Notes: generated by a model not told the origin, from the sequence alone. A DNA stretch of 64,000 nucleotides from an uncultured Azospirillum sp. (GCF_946480385.1 NZ_CAMLJP010000020.1:1-64000), one strand, 5' to 3'; positions 18,534 through 29,815 are shown, counted from the stretch's first letter. Program-made: numbers and translations.

Positions 18534-19361
18534 TTAGGACTTCGCCAGACGATCGAAGGCCTGGAGCTTGGCCAGCAGGGCGGGCATCTCCGTCAGCGGG
18601 ACCATGTTCGGGCCGTCGCTGGGGGCGCAATCGGGATTCTCGTGCGTCTCCATGAAGACGGCGGCGACGCCGACCGCGATGGCGGCGCGGGCCAGAACCG
18701 GCACGAACTCGCGCTGGCCGCCCGACGTGGTGCCCTGCCCGCCCGGCTGTTGGACCGAGTGGGTGGCGTCGAACACCACCGGGAAGCCGGTCTCCGCCAT
18801 GATCGGCAGGGAGCGCATGTCCGACACCAGCGTGTTGTAGCCGAAGCTGGCGCCGCGCTCGCACAGCATGACGCGCTCGTTGCCCGAGGCGACCAGCTTG
18901 GCGGCGACGTTCTTCATGTCCCACGGTGCCAGGAACTGGCCCTTCTTGACGTTCACCGCGCGGCCGGTCTGGGCGGCGGCGATCAGCAGGTCGGTCTGGC
19001 GGCAGAGGAAGGCGGGGATCTGCAGCACGTCCACCGCCTCGGCGACGGGAGCGCACTGGGTCGATTCATGTACGTCGGTGATGACCGGGCAGCCGAAGCG
19101 CTCGCGGATTTCCGCGAAGATCGGCAGCGCCTTGTCCATGCCCAGGCCGCGCGCGGTGGTGATCGAGGTGCGGTTGGCCTTGTCGAAGCTGGACTTGTAG
19201 ATCAGCCCCATGCCCAGCGCCTTGGTCATCTCCACCAGCGCTGACGCGGTCTCCATTGCATGGTCGCGGCTTTCCATCTGGCAGGGGCCGGCGATCAGGA
19301 CGAAAGGACGGTCGTTGGCAACGGTCAGGTCGCCGATCTGGACAGGGCGCGGCGTGGTCAT
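18534..19361 (-). CDS. kdsA: 3-deoxy-8-phosphooctulonate synthase
   Basis: Condenses phosphoenolpyruvate with arabinose 5-phosphate to Kdo-8-phosphate for lipopolysaccharide inner core. I use the internal ATG at 19361 (275 residues); an in-frame ATG at 19472 would add 37 residues of low-complexity translation. Motifs include [44 protein letters not shown] and [11 protein letters not shown]. The Cys of AGPC is the metal ligand of the metal-dependent class, where E. coli KdsA has Asn, so this is predicted to be a metallo-KdsA. Confidence 0.95.
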   Translation of the reverse strand: MTTPRPVQIGDLTVANDRPFVLIAGPCQMESRDHAMETASALVEMTKALGMGLIYKSSFDKANRTSITTARGLGMDKALPIFAEIRERFGCPVITDVHESTQCAPVAEAVDVLQIPAFLCRQTDLLIAAAQTGRAVNVKKGQFLAPWDMKNVAAKLVASGNERVMLCERGASFGYNTLVSDMRSLPIMAETGFPVVFDATHSVQQPGGQGTTSGGQREFVPVLARAAIAVGVAAVFMETHENPDCAPSDGPNMVPLTEMPALLAKLQAFDRLAKS

Positions 19362-19385
19362 CGGAGTGCTCCAAAACGAATACAG

Positions 19386-19465
19386 GCGAGAGGGCGCCGC
19401 CCTCTCGCTCTCACCCTGCAAGGGATAGGGGCAAGGGATGAGGGCAAGGGTCGGAAGACCCTTGC
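19386..19465. repeat. Two palindromic hairpins between two genes
   Basis: GCGAGAGGGC-GCC-GCCCTCTCGC at 19386-19408, and GCAAGGGTC-GGAA-GACCCTTGC at 19444-19465. Between them are A/G-rich repeats of the form GGGGCAAGGGATGAGGGC. This resembles REP-type intergenic palindromes. It lies between the dienelactone hydrolase and kdsA, both on the minus strand, and could act as a terminator for the former. No T-tract. Confidence 0.45.
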
Positions 19466-19502
19466 ATCCCACTATTTCAGAAGCCGGTCAACGGCGCCCA
19501 TG

Positions 19503-20198
19503 TCAGGACAGATGCGTGCGGAAGAACTCCACCGTCAGCCTGTTCGCCTCGTCGGCGGCGTTCTGGTCATAGTGCTCACCGCCCGGCCGGGCAAAGGCGT
19601 GGTCCATGCCGGGATAGACCTTGGCGGTCACCCACCTGTTGTCCTTCACCCCGGCCACCACCGCGTCGCGCTTCTCGGGGCTGGAGAACTTGTCGTTCTC
19701 CGCGATGTGCAGAAGCAGCGGCTTGGCGATCTTCCCGGCCTCGCCCAGCAGCCCCTCCAGCCCGACGCCGTAATAGCCGACATTGGCGTCGGCATCCGAC
19801 CGCGTCGCCATCATGAAGGCCAGCCGGCCGCCCAGACAGTAGCCGACGCTGCCGGCCTTGCCGGTGCAGCCGTCCTGCCCACGCACCCAGGCGAGCGCCA
19901 CCTTCAGGTCCTCCACCGCCTTGTCCTGATCCATGCCGTTCATCAGGGCGAAGGCCTTGTTCCACTCGTCCTGCGTCTTGTCGGTCAGCTGCACGCCCGG
20001 CTGCTGGCGCCAGAACAGGTCGGGGCACACCGCCAGGAAGCCCTGCGAGGCATACCAGTCGCATTGCTCGCGCATCACCGCGTTGACGCCGAAGATCTCC
20101 TGGATCACGACCAGACCGCCGGCCGGTGTCACCTTGGGCTTGGCGACATAGGCTGAAAACTGGCCGCCGTCGGCGGCGTCGATCATCATCTCGGACAT
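19503..20198 (-). CDS. Dienelactone hydrolase family protein
   Basis: A 231-residue alpha/beta hydrolase. The start ATG at 20198 has GAGGATAAGAAAGCC in front; a longer frame from 20261 is not needed. The nucleophile elbow has Cys in GYCLGGRLAF (GxCxGG), typical of dienelactone hydrolases of the modified ortho-cleavage pathway. The catalytic His is in GMDHAFARPGGEHYD and the oxyanion region in GGLVVIQEIFGVN. In genomes without chloroaromatic pathways these enzymes often have other ester or lactone substrates, so the substrate is open. No catabolic genes adjoin. Confidence 0.88.
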   Translation of the reverse strand: MSEMMIDAADGGQFSAYVAKPKVTPAGGLVVIQEIFGVNAVMREQCDWYASQGFLAVCPDLFWRQQPGVQLTDKTQDEWNKAFALMNGMDQDKAVEDLKVALAWVRGQDGCTGKAGSVGYCLGGRLAFMMATRSDADANVGYYGVGLEGLLGEAGKIAKPLLLHIAENDKFSSPEKRDAVVAGVKDNRWVTAKVYPGMDHAFARPGGEHYDQNAADEANRLTVEFFRTHLS

Positions 20199-20272
20199 GG
20201 CTTTCTTATCCTCCCGTTGGCAAATCCGCCCCTGATATGGAGCGGACTTGCCCCCGGTCACCCCGCCTTTCG

Positions 20273-22102
20273 TCAGAAACCGACGCTGACGCCGACAAAG
20301 CCGCCGTAATCGCGGCGGTTCTCCTCACCCAGCCGCGCATTCAGACCGAGCGTGCCGGTGACCGACTCCGCCAGCTTGAAAGAGGCGCCGGCGGTCAGAT
20401 CGACATAGCTGCGGTCGGGTTTCGCAACCGCCACGTCGTAGGCGAGCGTGGAGATGCTGCGGCTTTCCACCGTGATGCTGCGCTGGTCGTCCTTGAACTC
20501 CCGGTTCAGCGTCACCTTGGCATAGGGCAGGACGCTGCCGAAATCATAGGCCGCCTGATAGCCGATGCTGCCGACCAGCGAGTTGCGGGTCTGCGAGCGG
20601 TAGGTGAAGCCGAACAGGCTGCTGTCCTCGCTGAAACCCTCGACCTCGACATGCTGATAGCGAAGGCCCAGCACCGGGCCATGGGTCAGTCCGCCAGTCA
20701 TGAACTCATAGCCGCCCTCGGCGCCGATGGAGGCGTTGATGCCCTCGGTGCTGCCGCCGGTGGAATGGTCGGTTCCGTTGATGGTCACGCCGCGCCGCAG
20801 GTCGTAATCGGCGAAGCCGATCGACCCGACACCGTTCACGAAGGCGCCGCCCATGCGGTAGATGCCGTAGCCGCTCAGCACATACTCCCGCTGCTCGTAA
20901 TCGCCGCCGGTGGAGAAGCTGCCGCGATAATGCGACGCCGTGCCGGCCACGCCGAGCAGCAGGTTTTCGGTGAAGCGCTTGTCGATGCCGACGCTGACCG
21001 ACAGCGGCGTGCCGCGCACCTCCGTCTGTCCGCCGATGCCGGGATCGCCGGTGCGGTCGCTGGTCAGCCGGCCGACTCCGCCGCTGATCCAGGCGCCGCT
21101 GGTGCCCGGCTTGCGGCTCCACAGGCTGGTCGCCGCCTGGGCGAGGATGGTGGCGGTCAGCCGGTCGCGGGTGTGAATTGGCGATTCGGCAAGCTGCGCC
21201 ACGTTGCCGGGGGCGGTCAGCGCGTTCAGCACGAAGTCCGACACCGCGCGGTGACCGGCTGTGGTCGGGTGGACGCCGTCGGCGAACAGGTAGCTCTCCG
21301 CCGCGTTCGGCGCCACCAGGGTGGCGGAGGTGCAGAGCAGCGAGCTGCTGGTGGTGCAGGCGGTGCCGGTGACATTGGTGAAGCCGAAGGAGGCCGGATT
21401 GGCCACCGCCGCCCGCAGCAGCGAGTAGGTGTCGATCGGGATGACCGAGACGCCGGCATTCGCCAGCCCCAGCGTGACCAGCTGGTTATAGCCGCTGACC
21501 AGCTGCGTGATCTGCGCCGCCGCCGTCGCGCCCTGCGCCTGTCCGAACGGAGTCGATCCGATGTCCGGTACCGTCGGCACCAGGATGGTGCGCGCACCGG
21601 CGGCGCGCAGCCTCGCCACCTGCGTCACCAGATCGCCGGCCGCCTGAGTCACCGTCGCTTGGGCGGTCGCCGGGTTGTTGAGCGCGGCGAAGATGTCGTT
21701 GGCGCCGCCCCAGACGGTGTAGAGCGCGTTCGGATCGGCCCGCCCGCCGGTGGAAGCCAAATAGCCGGAGACCTGCGTCGCCACGCTGGGCGCCAAGGCC
21801 GTCGGGCCGGTCGCCGGGACGCCGACCGACGTGTTCACCCGCGCACCGCCGACCGCATAGTCGGTGCCGCCCCGCGCCGCCGTGGTGGCGGAGGTGCCGA
21901 GCGCGCCGGCGAGGTTCTCCGCCCACACCGGCCCCGGATTGGTGGTGAATTTGCCACCGACGGGCAGCAGCGACTGGAACGCCCCGCTGTCGGTCAGGCT
22001 GTCGCCGAAGAAGATGGTGGAGGAATAGTCCGCCGCCGTGGCCGGGACCGCGGCGAGCGCGGTCAGGCAGGTGGCGAGCGCGGCGATCCTGACGCGATTC
22101 AT
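20273..22102 (-). CDS. Autotransporter SGNH/GDSL esterase, EstA-like
   Basis: An outer-membrane-anchored lipase/esterase of 609 residues. From the ATG at 22102 there is a signal peptide (IAALATCLTALAAVPATA). The GDSL passenger follows, with FGDSLTDSG holding the nucleophile Ser, the GGANDIF block and the catalytic DGVHPTTAGH. After residue ~330 a C-terminal autotransporter beta-barrel of about 270 residues ends in the canonical terminal Phe (GVSVGF). The family, for example Pseudomonas EstA, hydrolyses short-chain or glycerol esters at the cell surface and affects motility and rhamnolipid production. An intrinsic terminator of pyrG separates it from that gene, so it has its own promoter. Confidence 0.93.
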   Translation of the reverse strand: MNRVRIAALATCLTALAAVPATAADYSSTIFFGDSLTDSGAFQSLLPVGGKFTTNPGPVWAENLAGALGTSATTAARGGTDYAVGGARVNTSVGVPATGPTALAPSVATQVSGYLASTGGRADPNALYTVWGGANDIFAALNNPATAQATVTQAAGDLVTQVARLRAAGARTILVPTVPDIGSTPFGQAQGATAAAQITQLVSGYNQLVTLGLANAGVSVIPIDTYSLLRAAVANPASFGFTNVTGTACTTSSSLLCTSATLVAPNAAESYLFADGVHPTTAGHRAVSDFVLNALTAPGNVAQLAESPIHTRDRLTATILAQAATSLWSRKPGTSGAWISGGVGRLTSDRTGDPGIGGQTEVRGTPLSVSVGIDKRFTENLLLGVAGTASHYRGSFSTGGDYEQREYVLSGYGIYRMGGAFVNGVGSIGFADYDLRRGVTINGTDHSTGGSTEGINASIGAEGGYEFMTGGLTHGPVLGLRYQHVEVEGFSEDSSLFGFTYRSQTRNSLVGSIGYQAAYDFGSVLPYAKVTLNREFKDDQRSITVESRSISTLAYDVAVAKPDRSYVDLTAGASFKLAESVTGTLGLNARLGEENRRDYGGFVGVSVGF

Positions 22103-22207
22103 GGTCACTCCCCGATCCGATTGTTTGGTTGTGCGATTTTCCGCGGATCGTCGCACAAGGTTTTCCTGAGCGCAAGGAAGTTGACGTATAGGGAAGGTTC
22201 TGGACAT

Positions 22208-22241
22208 GAAAACGCCCCGCCTTTACAGGACGGGGCGTTTT
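22208..22241 (-). terminator. Rho-independent terminator of pyrG
   Basis: AAAACGCCCCG and CGGGGCGTTTT arms around CCTTTACAGGA. The T-run is present on both strands, so it could be bidirectional, but only pyrG (minus strand, stop at 22271) runs into it. Confidence 0.85.
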
Positions 22242-22270
22242 CAGGCTTGAACAGATCGTTTAAGAAACCG

Positions 22271-24030
<1,760 letters not shown>

Positions 24031-24067
24031 CGAAACTCACGTCGCGGTCGTCGGCCCTCAAAAGAAA

Positions 24068-24092
24068 GAGGCGGCTTCGGGGAGGCCGCCTC
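24068..24092 (-). terminator. Rho-independent terminator of secG
   Basis: GAGGCGGC and GCCGCCTC arms around a 9-base loop, followed on the minus strand by TTTCTTTT. It lies 38 bases after the secG stop. Confidence 0.8.
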
Positions 24093-24130
24093 GCTGTCCG
24101 CTTCGTACCCGTGCGCTGGGAGTTGCCCCG

Positions 24131-24454
24131 TTACTGGGACACCGGCGGAGCGGGTTGGGCCGGAGCGGCCGGCTGCGCCGGGGCCGACGGAGACGCCGGC
24201 AGCGTGTCGATGATCGACGCCGGGCGCGAATGGCCGCCGGCCAAGATCGCCAGCACGATGCTGGTGGCGAAGAAGCAGCCCGCCAGAATGCCGGTGGTCC
24301 GCGTCAGCAGGTTTGCCGTGCCACGGGTGCTCATCATGCCGCCCATGGTGCCGCCACCGATGCCGAGTCCGCCGCCTTCCGACCGCTGGATCAGGATCAC
24401 ACCGACCAGCCCGACGGCGATCAGCAGGTGAATGACCAGAATCACCGATTCCAT
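24131..24454 (-). CDS. secG: Preprotein translocase subunit SecG
   Basis: Small subunit of the SecYEG channel. It has 107 residues from the ATG at 24454. There are two membrane helices (VILVIHLLIAVGLVGVILI and GILAGCFFATSIVLAILA) separated by the conserved cytosolic loop QRSEGGGLGIGGG. The C-terminal tail is Ala/Pro-rich and probably disordered, common in alphaproteobacteria. Order tpiA-secG-pyrG on the minus strand is frequent in this class. Confidence 0.95.
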   Translation of the reverse strand: MESVILVIHLLIAVGLVGVILIQRSEGGGLGIGGGTMGGMMSTRGTANLLTRTTGILAGCFFATSIVLAILAGGHSRPASIIDTLPASPSAPAQPAAPAQPAPPVSQ

Positions 24455-24621
24455 GCGATGCTCACCCCACGCCCATCCCAAAAATCGAATAGCGCGCCAC
24501 AGGCCGTCTTAAGGGCCCGTGGCGCGCGCCCATTGTTTGTACCGCGCCGTCGCGGGATATGCCAGCGCCAAAATATCCAGGGCACATCCATTGGCGGCAT
24601 GGCTGACACCAACGTGGCGTA

Positions 24622-25377
24622 TCAGCGGCAGACGGTGGCGATGGCCCAGAAATCGTCGGCCTTCAGGGCCGCACCGCCGACCAGCGCGCCGTCGACATTC
24701 TCCACCGCCATCAGCTCGGTCGCGTTGTTCGGCTTGACCGAGCCGCCATAGAGGATGCGGACCTTGGCGGATTCGGCGATCTTGCCGTCCAGCTCGGCGC
24801 GGATGTGGGCGTGCATCGCCTTCACATCGTCCGGAGTCGCGGTCTTGCCGGTGCCGATGGCCCAGACCGGCTCATAGGCGATGACGGTGTTCTCGGCCGT
24901 CGCGCCGGCGGGGATGGAGCCGGCGAGCTGGCCCGACACCACGGCATTGGCCTGCCCGGCGTCACGTTGCGCCTCGGTCTCGCCGACGCAGATGATGGCG
25001 ACGAGGCCTTCCTTGTGGGCGGCCACCGCCTTGGCGTTCACCACGGCGTCGCTTTCGCCATGGTCGGCGCGGCGCTCCGAATGGCCGAGGATGACGAAGC
25101 GGCAGCCGGCATCCTTCAGCATGGTCGGCGCGACGTCGCCGGTGTGGGCACCGGAGGTCTTCGGCGCGCAATCCTGGCCGCCCAGCGCCAGCGGGCTGTC
25201 GGCGATCGCCTCGCCCACCGGGAACAGCAGCGGGAAGGGCGGACAGACCAGCATGTCGAAAACGACCGGCCCGGCGCCCTTCAGCCGACCGGCGAGGTCG
25301 GAGGCGAGATCCAGCCCGTCGGCCTTCAACCCGTTCATCTTCCAGTTTCCGGCGATCAGCTTCCGGTTGGCGGTCAT
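24622..25377 (-). CDS. tpiA: Triose-phosphate isomerase
   Basis: Interconverts dihydroxyacetone phosphate and glyceraldehyde 3-phosphate in glycolysis and gluconeogenesis. The 251-residue TIM barrel has the substrate-binding Lys in GNWKMNG, the electrophilic His in ILGHSERR, the catalytic base Glu in [11 protein letters not shown], and the phosphate-binding YGGSVKPNN. The ATG at 25377 follows AAGGAAACG. First gene of a tpiA-secG-pyrG run. Confidence 0.98.
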   Translation of the reverse strand: MTANRKLIAGNWKMNGLKADGLDLASDLAGRLKGAGPVVFDMLVCPPFPLLFPVGEAIADSPLALGGQDCAPKTSGAHTGDVAPTMLKDAGCRFVILGHSERRADHGESDAVVNAKAVAAHKEGLVAIICVGETEAQRDAGQANAVVSGQLAGSIPAGATAENTVIAYEPVWAIGTGKTATPDDVKAMHAHIRAELDGKIAESAKVRILYGGSVKPNNATELMAVENVDGALVGGAALKADDFWAIATVCR

Positions 25378-25665
25378 GGTCGTTTCCTTCTTGTGTCGGC
25401 TTTATATGGGAACTTGTGGAACGTTCTTGGCCTCTCGTGACCCAAGCCCATAGCAAGCCCGCCGCGGAATTTCCACTCACCCGACCGGCACACCCACCCC
25501 GGCCGTATGGATGGGACATCGTGTAGCACCCCTGCCCTGCCCCGGCGCCTTCGGGGCGGCCGCTCTGCCGAAGCGCCAAGTTGAAGATGCCCCCATCCGG
25601 GATAGGATCATTCGCAACGCACCATACTCCGGCGCACCCTCCAGACGCGGCGAAGGCCTGACCCC

Positions 25666-26622
25666 ATGAAGAACTTCTCGGACCTGACGGAAAAGGAGCT
25701 GCTGGCGCTTGCCATCGCGCTGGAGGAGGAGGACAGCCGAATCTATGACGAGTTCGCCCACGCCCTCACCGACAACTACCCCGACACCGCCAAACTGTTC
25801 AGGGCAATGGCGTCGGAGGAGAGCGGGCACCGGCACCGGCTGCTGGAGTTGTTCCGCGCGCGATTCGGCGACCACATCCCGCTGATCCGCCGCCAGGACG
25901 TGAAGGGATTCGTCGAGCGCAAGCCGGTCTGGCTGACCCGACCGCTGGGCCTCGATACCGTGCGCCGCCAGGCCGAGCTGATGGAGGCGGAGACCAAGCG
26001 ATTCTACACCCGCGCCGCCCAGCGGTCGCAGGACGCAGCCGTCCGCCAGTTGCTGGGCGATCTCGCCGAGGAGGAGCGCCGGCACGAGGCCAAGGCCGAA
26101 CGGCTGGAGGCCAAATACGTCTCGCCGGAGGTTCGGGAGCAGGAACACGAATCGGAACGCCGGCTGTTCCTGCTGCAGGTCGTGCAGCCGGGTCTGGCCG
26201 GGCTGATGGACGGGTCGGTGTCCACCCTGGCACCACTGTTCGCCGCCGCCTTCGCCACCCAGGACAGCCACGAGACCTTTCTGGTCGGTCTGGCCGCCTC
26301 CATCGGCGCCGGCATCTCGATGGGCTTCGCCGAGGCGCTGTCCGACAATGGGTCGCTGACCGGGCGCGGCAGTCCCTGGCTGCGCGGGCTGGTCTGCGGG
26401 GCGATGACCACGCTGGGCGGATTGGGTCACGCCCTGCCCTATCTGATCCCGCATTTCTGGACGGCGACCGCCATCGCAATCGCCGTGGTGGTGGTCGAAC
26501 TGGCCACCATCGCCTGGATCCGCAACCGCTATATGGACACGCCGCTGCTGTCCGCCGCCTTCCAGGTGGTGGTCGGCGGGCTGCTGGTTTTCGCCACCGG
26601 CATCCTGATCGGCAGCGCCTGA
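25666..26622 (+). CDS. mbfA: MbfA-like membrane ferritin/VIT1 iron exporter
   Basis: Fusion of an erythrin-type ferritin-like domain (about residues 1-150) with a VIT1-type membrane domain (about 165-318). The di-iron ligands are visible in EEEDSRIYDEFAH, ASEESGHRHRLLELF, EAETKRFYTRAA and AEEERRHEAKAERLE. The membrane part carries GLMDGSVSTLAPLFAAAF and GISMGFAEALSD. MbfA proteins of Bradyrhizobium and Agrobacterium export iron and protect against iron/peroxide stress, under Irr control. I saw no convincing Irr box here. The gene precedes a MarR-type regulator. Confidence 0.88.
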   Translation: MKNFSDLTEKELLALAIALEEEDSRIYDEFAHALTDNYPDTAKLFRAMASEESGHRHRLLELFRARFGDHIPLIRRQDVKGFVERKPVWLTRPLGLDTVRRQAELMEAETKRFYTRAAQRSQDAAVRQLLGDLAEEERRHEAKAERLEAKYVSPEVREQEHESERRLFLLQVVQPGLAGLMDGSVSTLAPLFAAAFATQDSHETFLVGLAASIGAGISMGFAEALSDNGSLTGRGSPWLRGLVCGAMTTLGGLGHALPYLIPHFWTATAIAIAVVVVELATIAWIRNRYMDTPLLSAAFQVVVGGLLVFATGILIGSA

Positions 26623-26699
26623 GCGGACGAGGAAAAGCCGTTTGCGGGAATGAGCTTGTTCTTGTAACGGAGCGCACGATTGTTTATGTCTGACTTGCT

Positions 26700-26713
26700 G
26701 TCCTAATTAGAAC
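26700..26713. promoter_or_regulatory. Palindromic operator upstream of the MarR gene
   Basis: GTCCTAATTAGAAC is an inverted repeat with one mismatch, in an AT-rich pocket 21 bases before the MarR start. Its size and symmetry fit autoregulation by a MarR dimer. Confidence 0.5.
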
Positions 26714-26734
26714 AAATCGAACCAACCGCGTGCC

Positions 26735-27247
26735 ATGGCCGATCTGAAAGCGGGCGTTAACCAGCTCTTCCTCCGCGAGGAGGAACTCCGTACCGGGATG
26801 GAGCTGCTTTTCTACGCCTATCGCGAATTCACCGCCGAACCGGACGAAATTCTGGCGGAGATCGGCTTCGGCCGCGCGCATCACCGCGTGATCTACTTCG
26901 TCGGCCGCTACCCAAAGATCACCGTGTCGGAACTGCTGGCGATCCTGAAGATCACCAAGCAGAGCCTGTCGCGCGTGCTGGGCGAACTGGTGCGTCAGGG
27001 CTTCATCGACCAGCAGACCGGGGCCCGCGACCGGCGGCAACGGCTGCTGGAACTGACGGAAAAGGGTGTGGAGCTGGAACGCCAGCTGTCGGAAACCCAG
27101 CGTCAGCGCATCGCCCGCGCCTATCGCATGGCAGGGGCCGAGGCGGTGGAGGGATTCCGCAAGGTGATGATGGGCATGCTGGACGAGGAGGACCGGGCGA
27201 AATTCGCTCCGCCCGTTCCCCCTGCCCGTCTTGCCGTCAAACGCTAA
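26735..27247 (+). CDS. MarR-family transcriptional regulator, PetP-like
   Basis: A 170-residue winged-helix repressor or activator. The helix-turn-helix region is ITVSELLAILKITKQSLSRV and the wing follows at QTGARDRRQR. The opening ELRTGMELLFYAYREFTAE and FGRAHHRVIYFVGRYP are typical of the alphaproteobacterial group that includes PetP of Rhodobacter capsulatus, which with PetR controls petABC (cytochrome bc1). A PetR-like response regulator lies 460 bases downstream, which supports that relation, but no petABC genes are in the window. An inverted repeat just upstream suggests autoregulation. Confidence 0.85.
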   Translation: MADLKAGVNQLFLREEELRTGMELLFYAYREFTAEPDEILAEIGFGRAHHRVIYFVGRYPKITVSELLAILKITKQSLSRVLGELVRQGFIDQQTGARDRRQRLLELTEKGVELERQLSETQRQRIARAYRMAGAEAVEGFRKVMMGMLDEEDRAKFAPPVPPARLAVKR

Positions 27248-27268
27248 GTCAGGAAACGCTGGACCGGA

Positions 27269-27541
27269 TCAGCCGGCCTTCGATTCGGCCTTTTCCGCCG
27301 GCACGGCTGCAGTGTCAGCATTTGCGGATTGGGTCGCGCCATTGGCCGGCTTGTCGGCGGCCGTCTTGGCATCGTTCGGATTGCGGCGGCGGAAGCCGCC
27401 CTTGCGATACACCACGTTTTCGGAAGCGCCCGGTGGGCATTGAACGATGTTCCCGCCCTTCGCCAGGAAGGCACGGGTCATGTCGGCGAGGTCTTGGGCG
27501 TCCAGGTCCCGGGGGTCGTTGGACCTGTGGTCATAAGCCAT
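27269..27541 (-). CDS. Small hypothetical protein (90 aa)
   Basis: Unrecognised. The ATG at 27541 follows GAGGAGCGATCACG, a strong site. The N-terminal half is charged and predicted helical (DLDAQDLADMTRAFL), followed by a GGNIVQCPPGASENV segment with a single Cys. The C-terminal third is Ala/Lys-rich and likely disordered. It is inserted between the MarR and response-regulator genes on the opposite strand, converging on the MarR gene with a 21-base gap. Confidence 0.7.
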   Translation of the reverse strand: MAYDHRSNDPRDLDAQDLADMTRAFLAKGGNIVQCPPGASENVVYRKGGFRRRNPNDAKTAADKPANGATQSANADTAAVPAEKAESKAG

Positions 27542-27710
27542 CGTGATCGCTCCTCGTGTCTCTCGGCCCTCAGCAGAGGGCATATAGAGGATAACACGGA
27601 TTGAGGCCAAAACGGCCAAACGCTTACACGCCTGCCCGCCATGCATACCCAAGGTAAGTCCCGCATGGCGGCCCTATGTCGATTGCGGGGAGCCGCGTTA
27701 TAGTCCCGTC

Positions 27711-28412
27711 ATGACCGAAGATCAGCCTCATATCCTGGTCGTCGACGACGACACCCGCCTGCGCGAACTCCTGCGCAAGTATCTCGCCGGAAACGGCTTT
27801 CTGGTCAGCACGGCCCGCGACGCCGCCGACGCGCGGGCGCAGCTGGGCGGGCTCGCCTTCGACCTGCTGGTGCTCGACATCATGATGCCGGGCGAGTCGG
27901 GGCTGTCGCTGACCGAATCGCTGCGGCGCGAGCGCGACCTGCCGATCCTGCTGCTGACCGCCCGCGACGAGCCGGACGACCGCATCGCCGGGCTGGAGGC
28001 CGGGGCCGACGATTACCTCGCCAAGCCCTTCAATCCGCGCGAGCTGCTGCTGCGCATCAACTCCATCTTGCGCCGGCAGGCCACGCGCCCGCCGGAACCG
28101 GCAGCCCCGCCGGCTGTCCCCGTTCGGCTGGGTCCGCTCATCTATCTGCCCGACCGCGACGAGCTGCGCCATGGCGACGAGGTGATCCGCCTGACCACTG
28201 CGGAGGCCAGCCTGCTGCGCATCCTCGCCGCCTCCCCCGGCATGACCTTCACCCGCGACGAACTGACGGAGCGTAGCAAGGTCGCGGGCAACGCCCGCAC
28301 CGTCGATGTCCAGGTGACCCGCCTGCGCCGCAAGATCGAGGCCGACCCGCGCGAGCCGCGCTATCTCCACACCGTCCGCGGCGAGGGCTATGTGCTGAGG
28401 CCCGATCCGTGA
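27711..28412 (+). CDS. OmpR-family response regulator, PetR-like
   Basis: A 233-residue regulator. The receiver has acidic pair and phospho-acceptor in VVDDDTRLRE and LLVLDIMMPG, Thr in LLLTARDE and Lys in YLAKPFNPREL. The C-terminal winged helix contains TTAEASLLRIL and RTVDVQVTRLRRKIE, closing with the usual YVLRP. It overlaps the sensor kinase gene by GTGA, so the two are translationally coupled. Similarity in layout to R. capsulatus PetR is inferred from the nearby PetP-like gene. Confidence 0.94.
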   Translation: MTEDQPHILVVDDDTRLRELLRKYLAGNGFLVSTARDAADARAQLGGLAFDLLVLDIMMPGESGLSLTESLRRERDLPILLLTARDEPDDRIAGLEAGADDYLAKPFNPRELLLRINSILRRQATRPPEPAAPPAVPVRLGPLIYLPDRDELRHGDEVIRLTTAEASLLRILAASPGMTFTRDELTERSKVAGNARTVDVQVTRLRRKIEADPREPRYLHTVRGEGYVLRPDP

Positions 28413-29815
28413 CGGCGGCCGGCAGCGGACGGGCCGGCGCCGACGGCGCTGCGGCCGGACGGGCTGCGGCCCGGCGCGCCGAACGGCGGCGGCGGACGCC
28501 GTTCCTGAAGCGCTTCCTGCCGCGCACCCTGTTCGGCCGGTCGCTGCTGATTATCGTCACGCCGGTGATCCTGGCCCAGGCGGTGGCGACTTGGATCTTC
28601 TACGACCGCCATTGGGACACGGTGACCAACCGGCTGGCCTATGCGGTCGCCGGCGACATCGCCACCGTCATCGCCATGCTGGAGCGCGACCCATCGCAGG
28701 ACGGCCGCGACTGGACACTGGCCACCGCCGCCCGCACCACCGACCTGATCGTCACGGTGGAGCCGGACCAGATCCTGCCGGACAAACGCCCGCAGCTGAG
28801 CGGCCTCTTGGAACGCACGCTGGGCAAGGCGCTGGACGAGCGGGTCGGCCGCCCCTTCACCATCAACACCCGCGTCGCCCATGAATGGTACGAGATCCGG
28901 GTGCAGATGGCCGACGGCGTGCTGTCGGTGATGTCGCCGGAACGACGGCTGTTCACGCCGACCAGCTATATCTTCATCCTGTGGATGGTCGGGTCAGCCA
29001 TCGTACTGTTCGCGGTCGCCATCCTGTTCATGCGCAACCAGATCCGGCCGATCAAGCGGCTGGCCATCGCCGCCGACGCGCTGGGCAAGGGCCGCGACGT
29101 CTCCAACTTCAAGATGGAGGGCGCGACGGAGGTGCGGCAGGCGGCCTCCGCCTTCCTGCTGATGCGCGAACGCATTCAGCGCCAGATCAACCAGCGCACC
29201 GAAATGCTGGCCGGCGTCAGCCACGATCTGCGCACGCCGCTGACCCGGATGAAGCTGGCGCTCGACATGATCGAGGATCCCGAACTGGATCCGGAGGTGG
29301 AGGAGCTGAAGGCCGACGTCGCCGAAATGGAAACCATGATCGAAGGCTATCTCGCCTTCGCCCGCGGCGAGGGGACTGAGGCGGTGCAGCCGACCGACCT
29401 GACCCGCCTGCTGAACGAAGTCGCCGCCGGCGCCCGGCGCGACGGGACCGAGGTGGCGCTGACCGCGCCGGATGGACTGATCCTGCCGCTGCGCCCGAAC
29501 GCGATCCGCCGCTGCATCGCCAACCTGCTGGTCAATGCCGGCCGCCATGCCGGCACCGCCTGGGTCAAGGCGGAACCGAAGGACGGCGTGATCGAGATCA
29601 CGGTGGACGACGACGGACCGGGCATCCCCGCCTATCTGCGCGACGACGTGTTCAAGCCCTTCTTCCGCGTCGACAGCAGCCGCAATCTCGACACCGGCGG
29701 GTCCGGCCTTGGGCTGACCATCGCGCGGGACGTGGCGCGCAGCCACGGTGGCGACATCACGCTGGACGACAGCCCCTATGGCGGCCTGCGCGCGGTGATC
29801 CGGCTGCCGGTATGA
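28409..29815 (+). CDS. EnvZ-like sensor histidine kinase
   Basis: A 468-residue inner-membrane kinase starting at GTG 28409. It has an Arg/Ala-rich cytosolic N-terminus, TM1 (SLLIIVTPVILAQAVATWIF), a periplasmic domain of about 125 residues, and TM2 (ILWMVGSAIVLFAVAILFM). A HAMP linker follows, then a phospho-acceptor His in AGVSHDLRTPLTRMKLALD, the EnvZ type. The ATP-binding N, G1 and G2 boxes are NLLVNAGRHA, DDGPGIP and GSGLGLTIA. It should phosphorylate the preceding regulator. The periplasmic signal is unknown. Confidence 0.94.
   Translation: MTAAGSGRAGADGAAAGRAAARRAERRRRTPFLKRFLPRTLFGRSLLIIVTPVILAQAVATWIFYDRHWDTVTNRLAYAVAGDIATVIAMLERDPSQDGRDWTLATAARTTDLIVTVEPDQILPDKRPQLSGLLERTLGKALDERVGRPFTINTRVAHEWYEIRVQMADGVLSVMSPERRLFTPTSYIFILWMVGSAIVLFAVAILFMRNQIRPIKRLAIAADALGKGRDVSNFKMEGATEVRQAASAFLLMRERIQRQINQRTEMLAGVSHDLRTPLTRMKLALDMIEDPELDPEVEELKADVAEMETMIEGYLAFARGEGTEAVQPTDLTRLLNEVAAGARRDGTEVALTAPDGLILPLRPNAIRRCIANLLVNAGRHAGTAWVKAEPKDGVIEITVDDDGPGIPAYLRDDVFKPFFRVDSSRNLDTGGSGLGLTIARDVARSHGGDITLDDSPYGGLRAVIRLPV

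Noticed and set aside
25378..25665. An Irr-type iron-control box upstream of mbfA
   Set aside because: No TTTAGAA-N-TTCTAAA-like palindrome was found.
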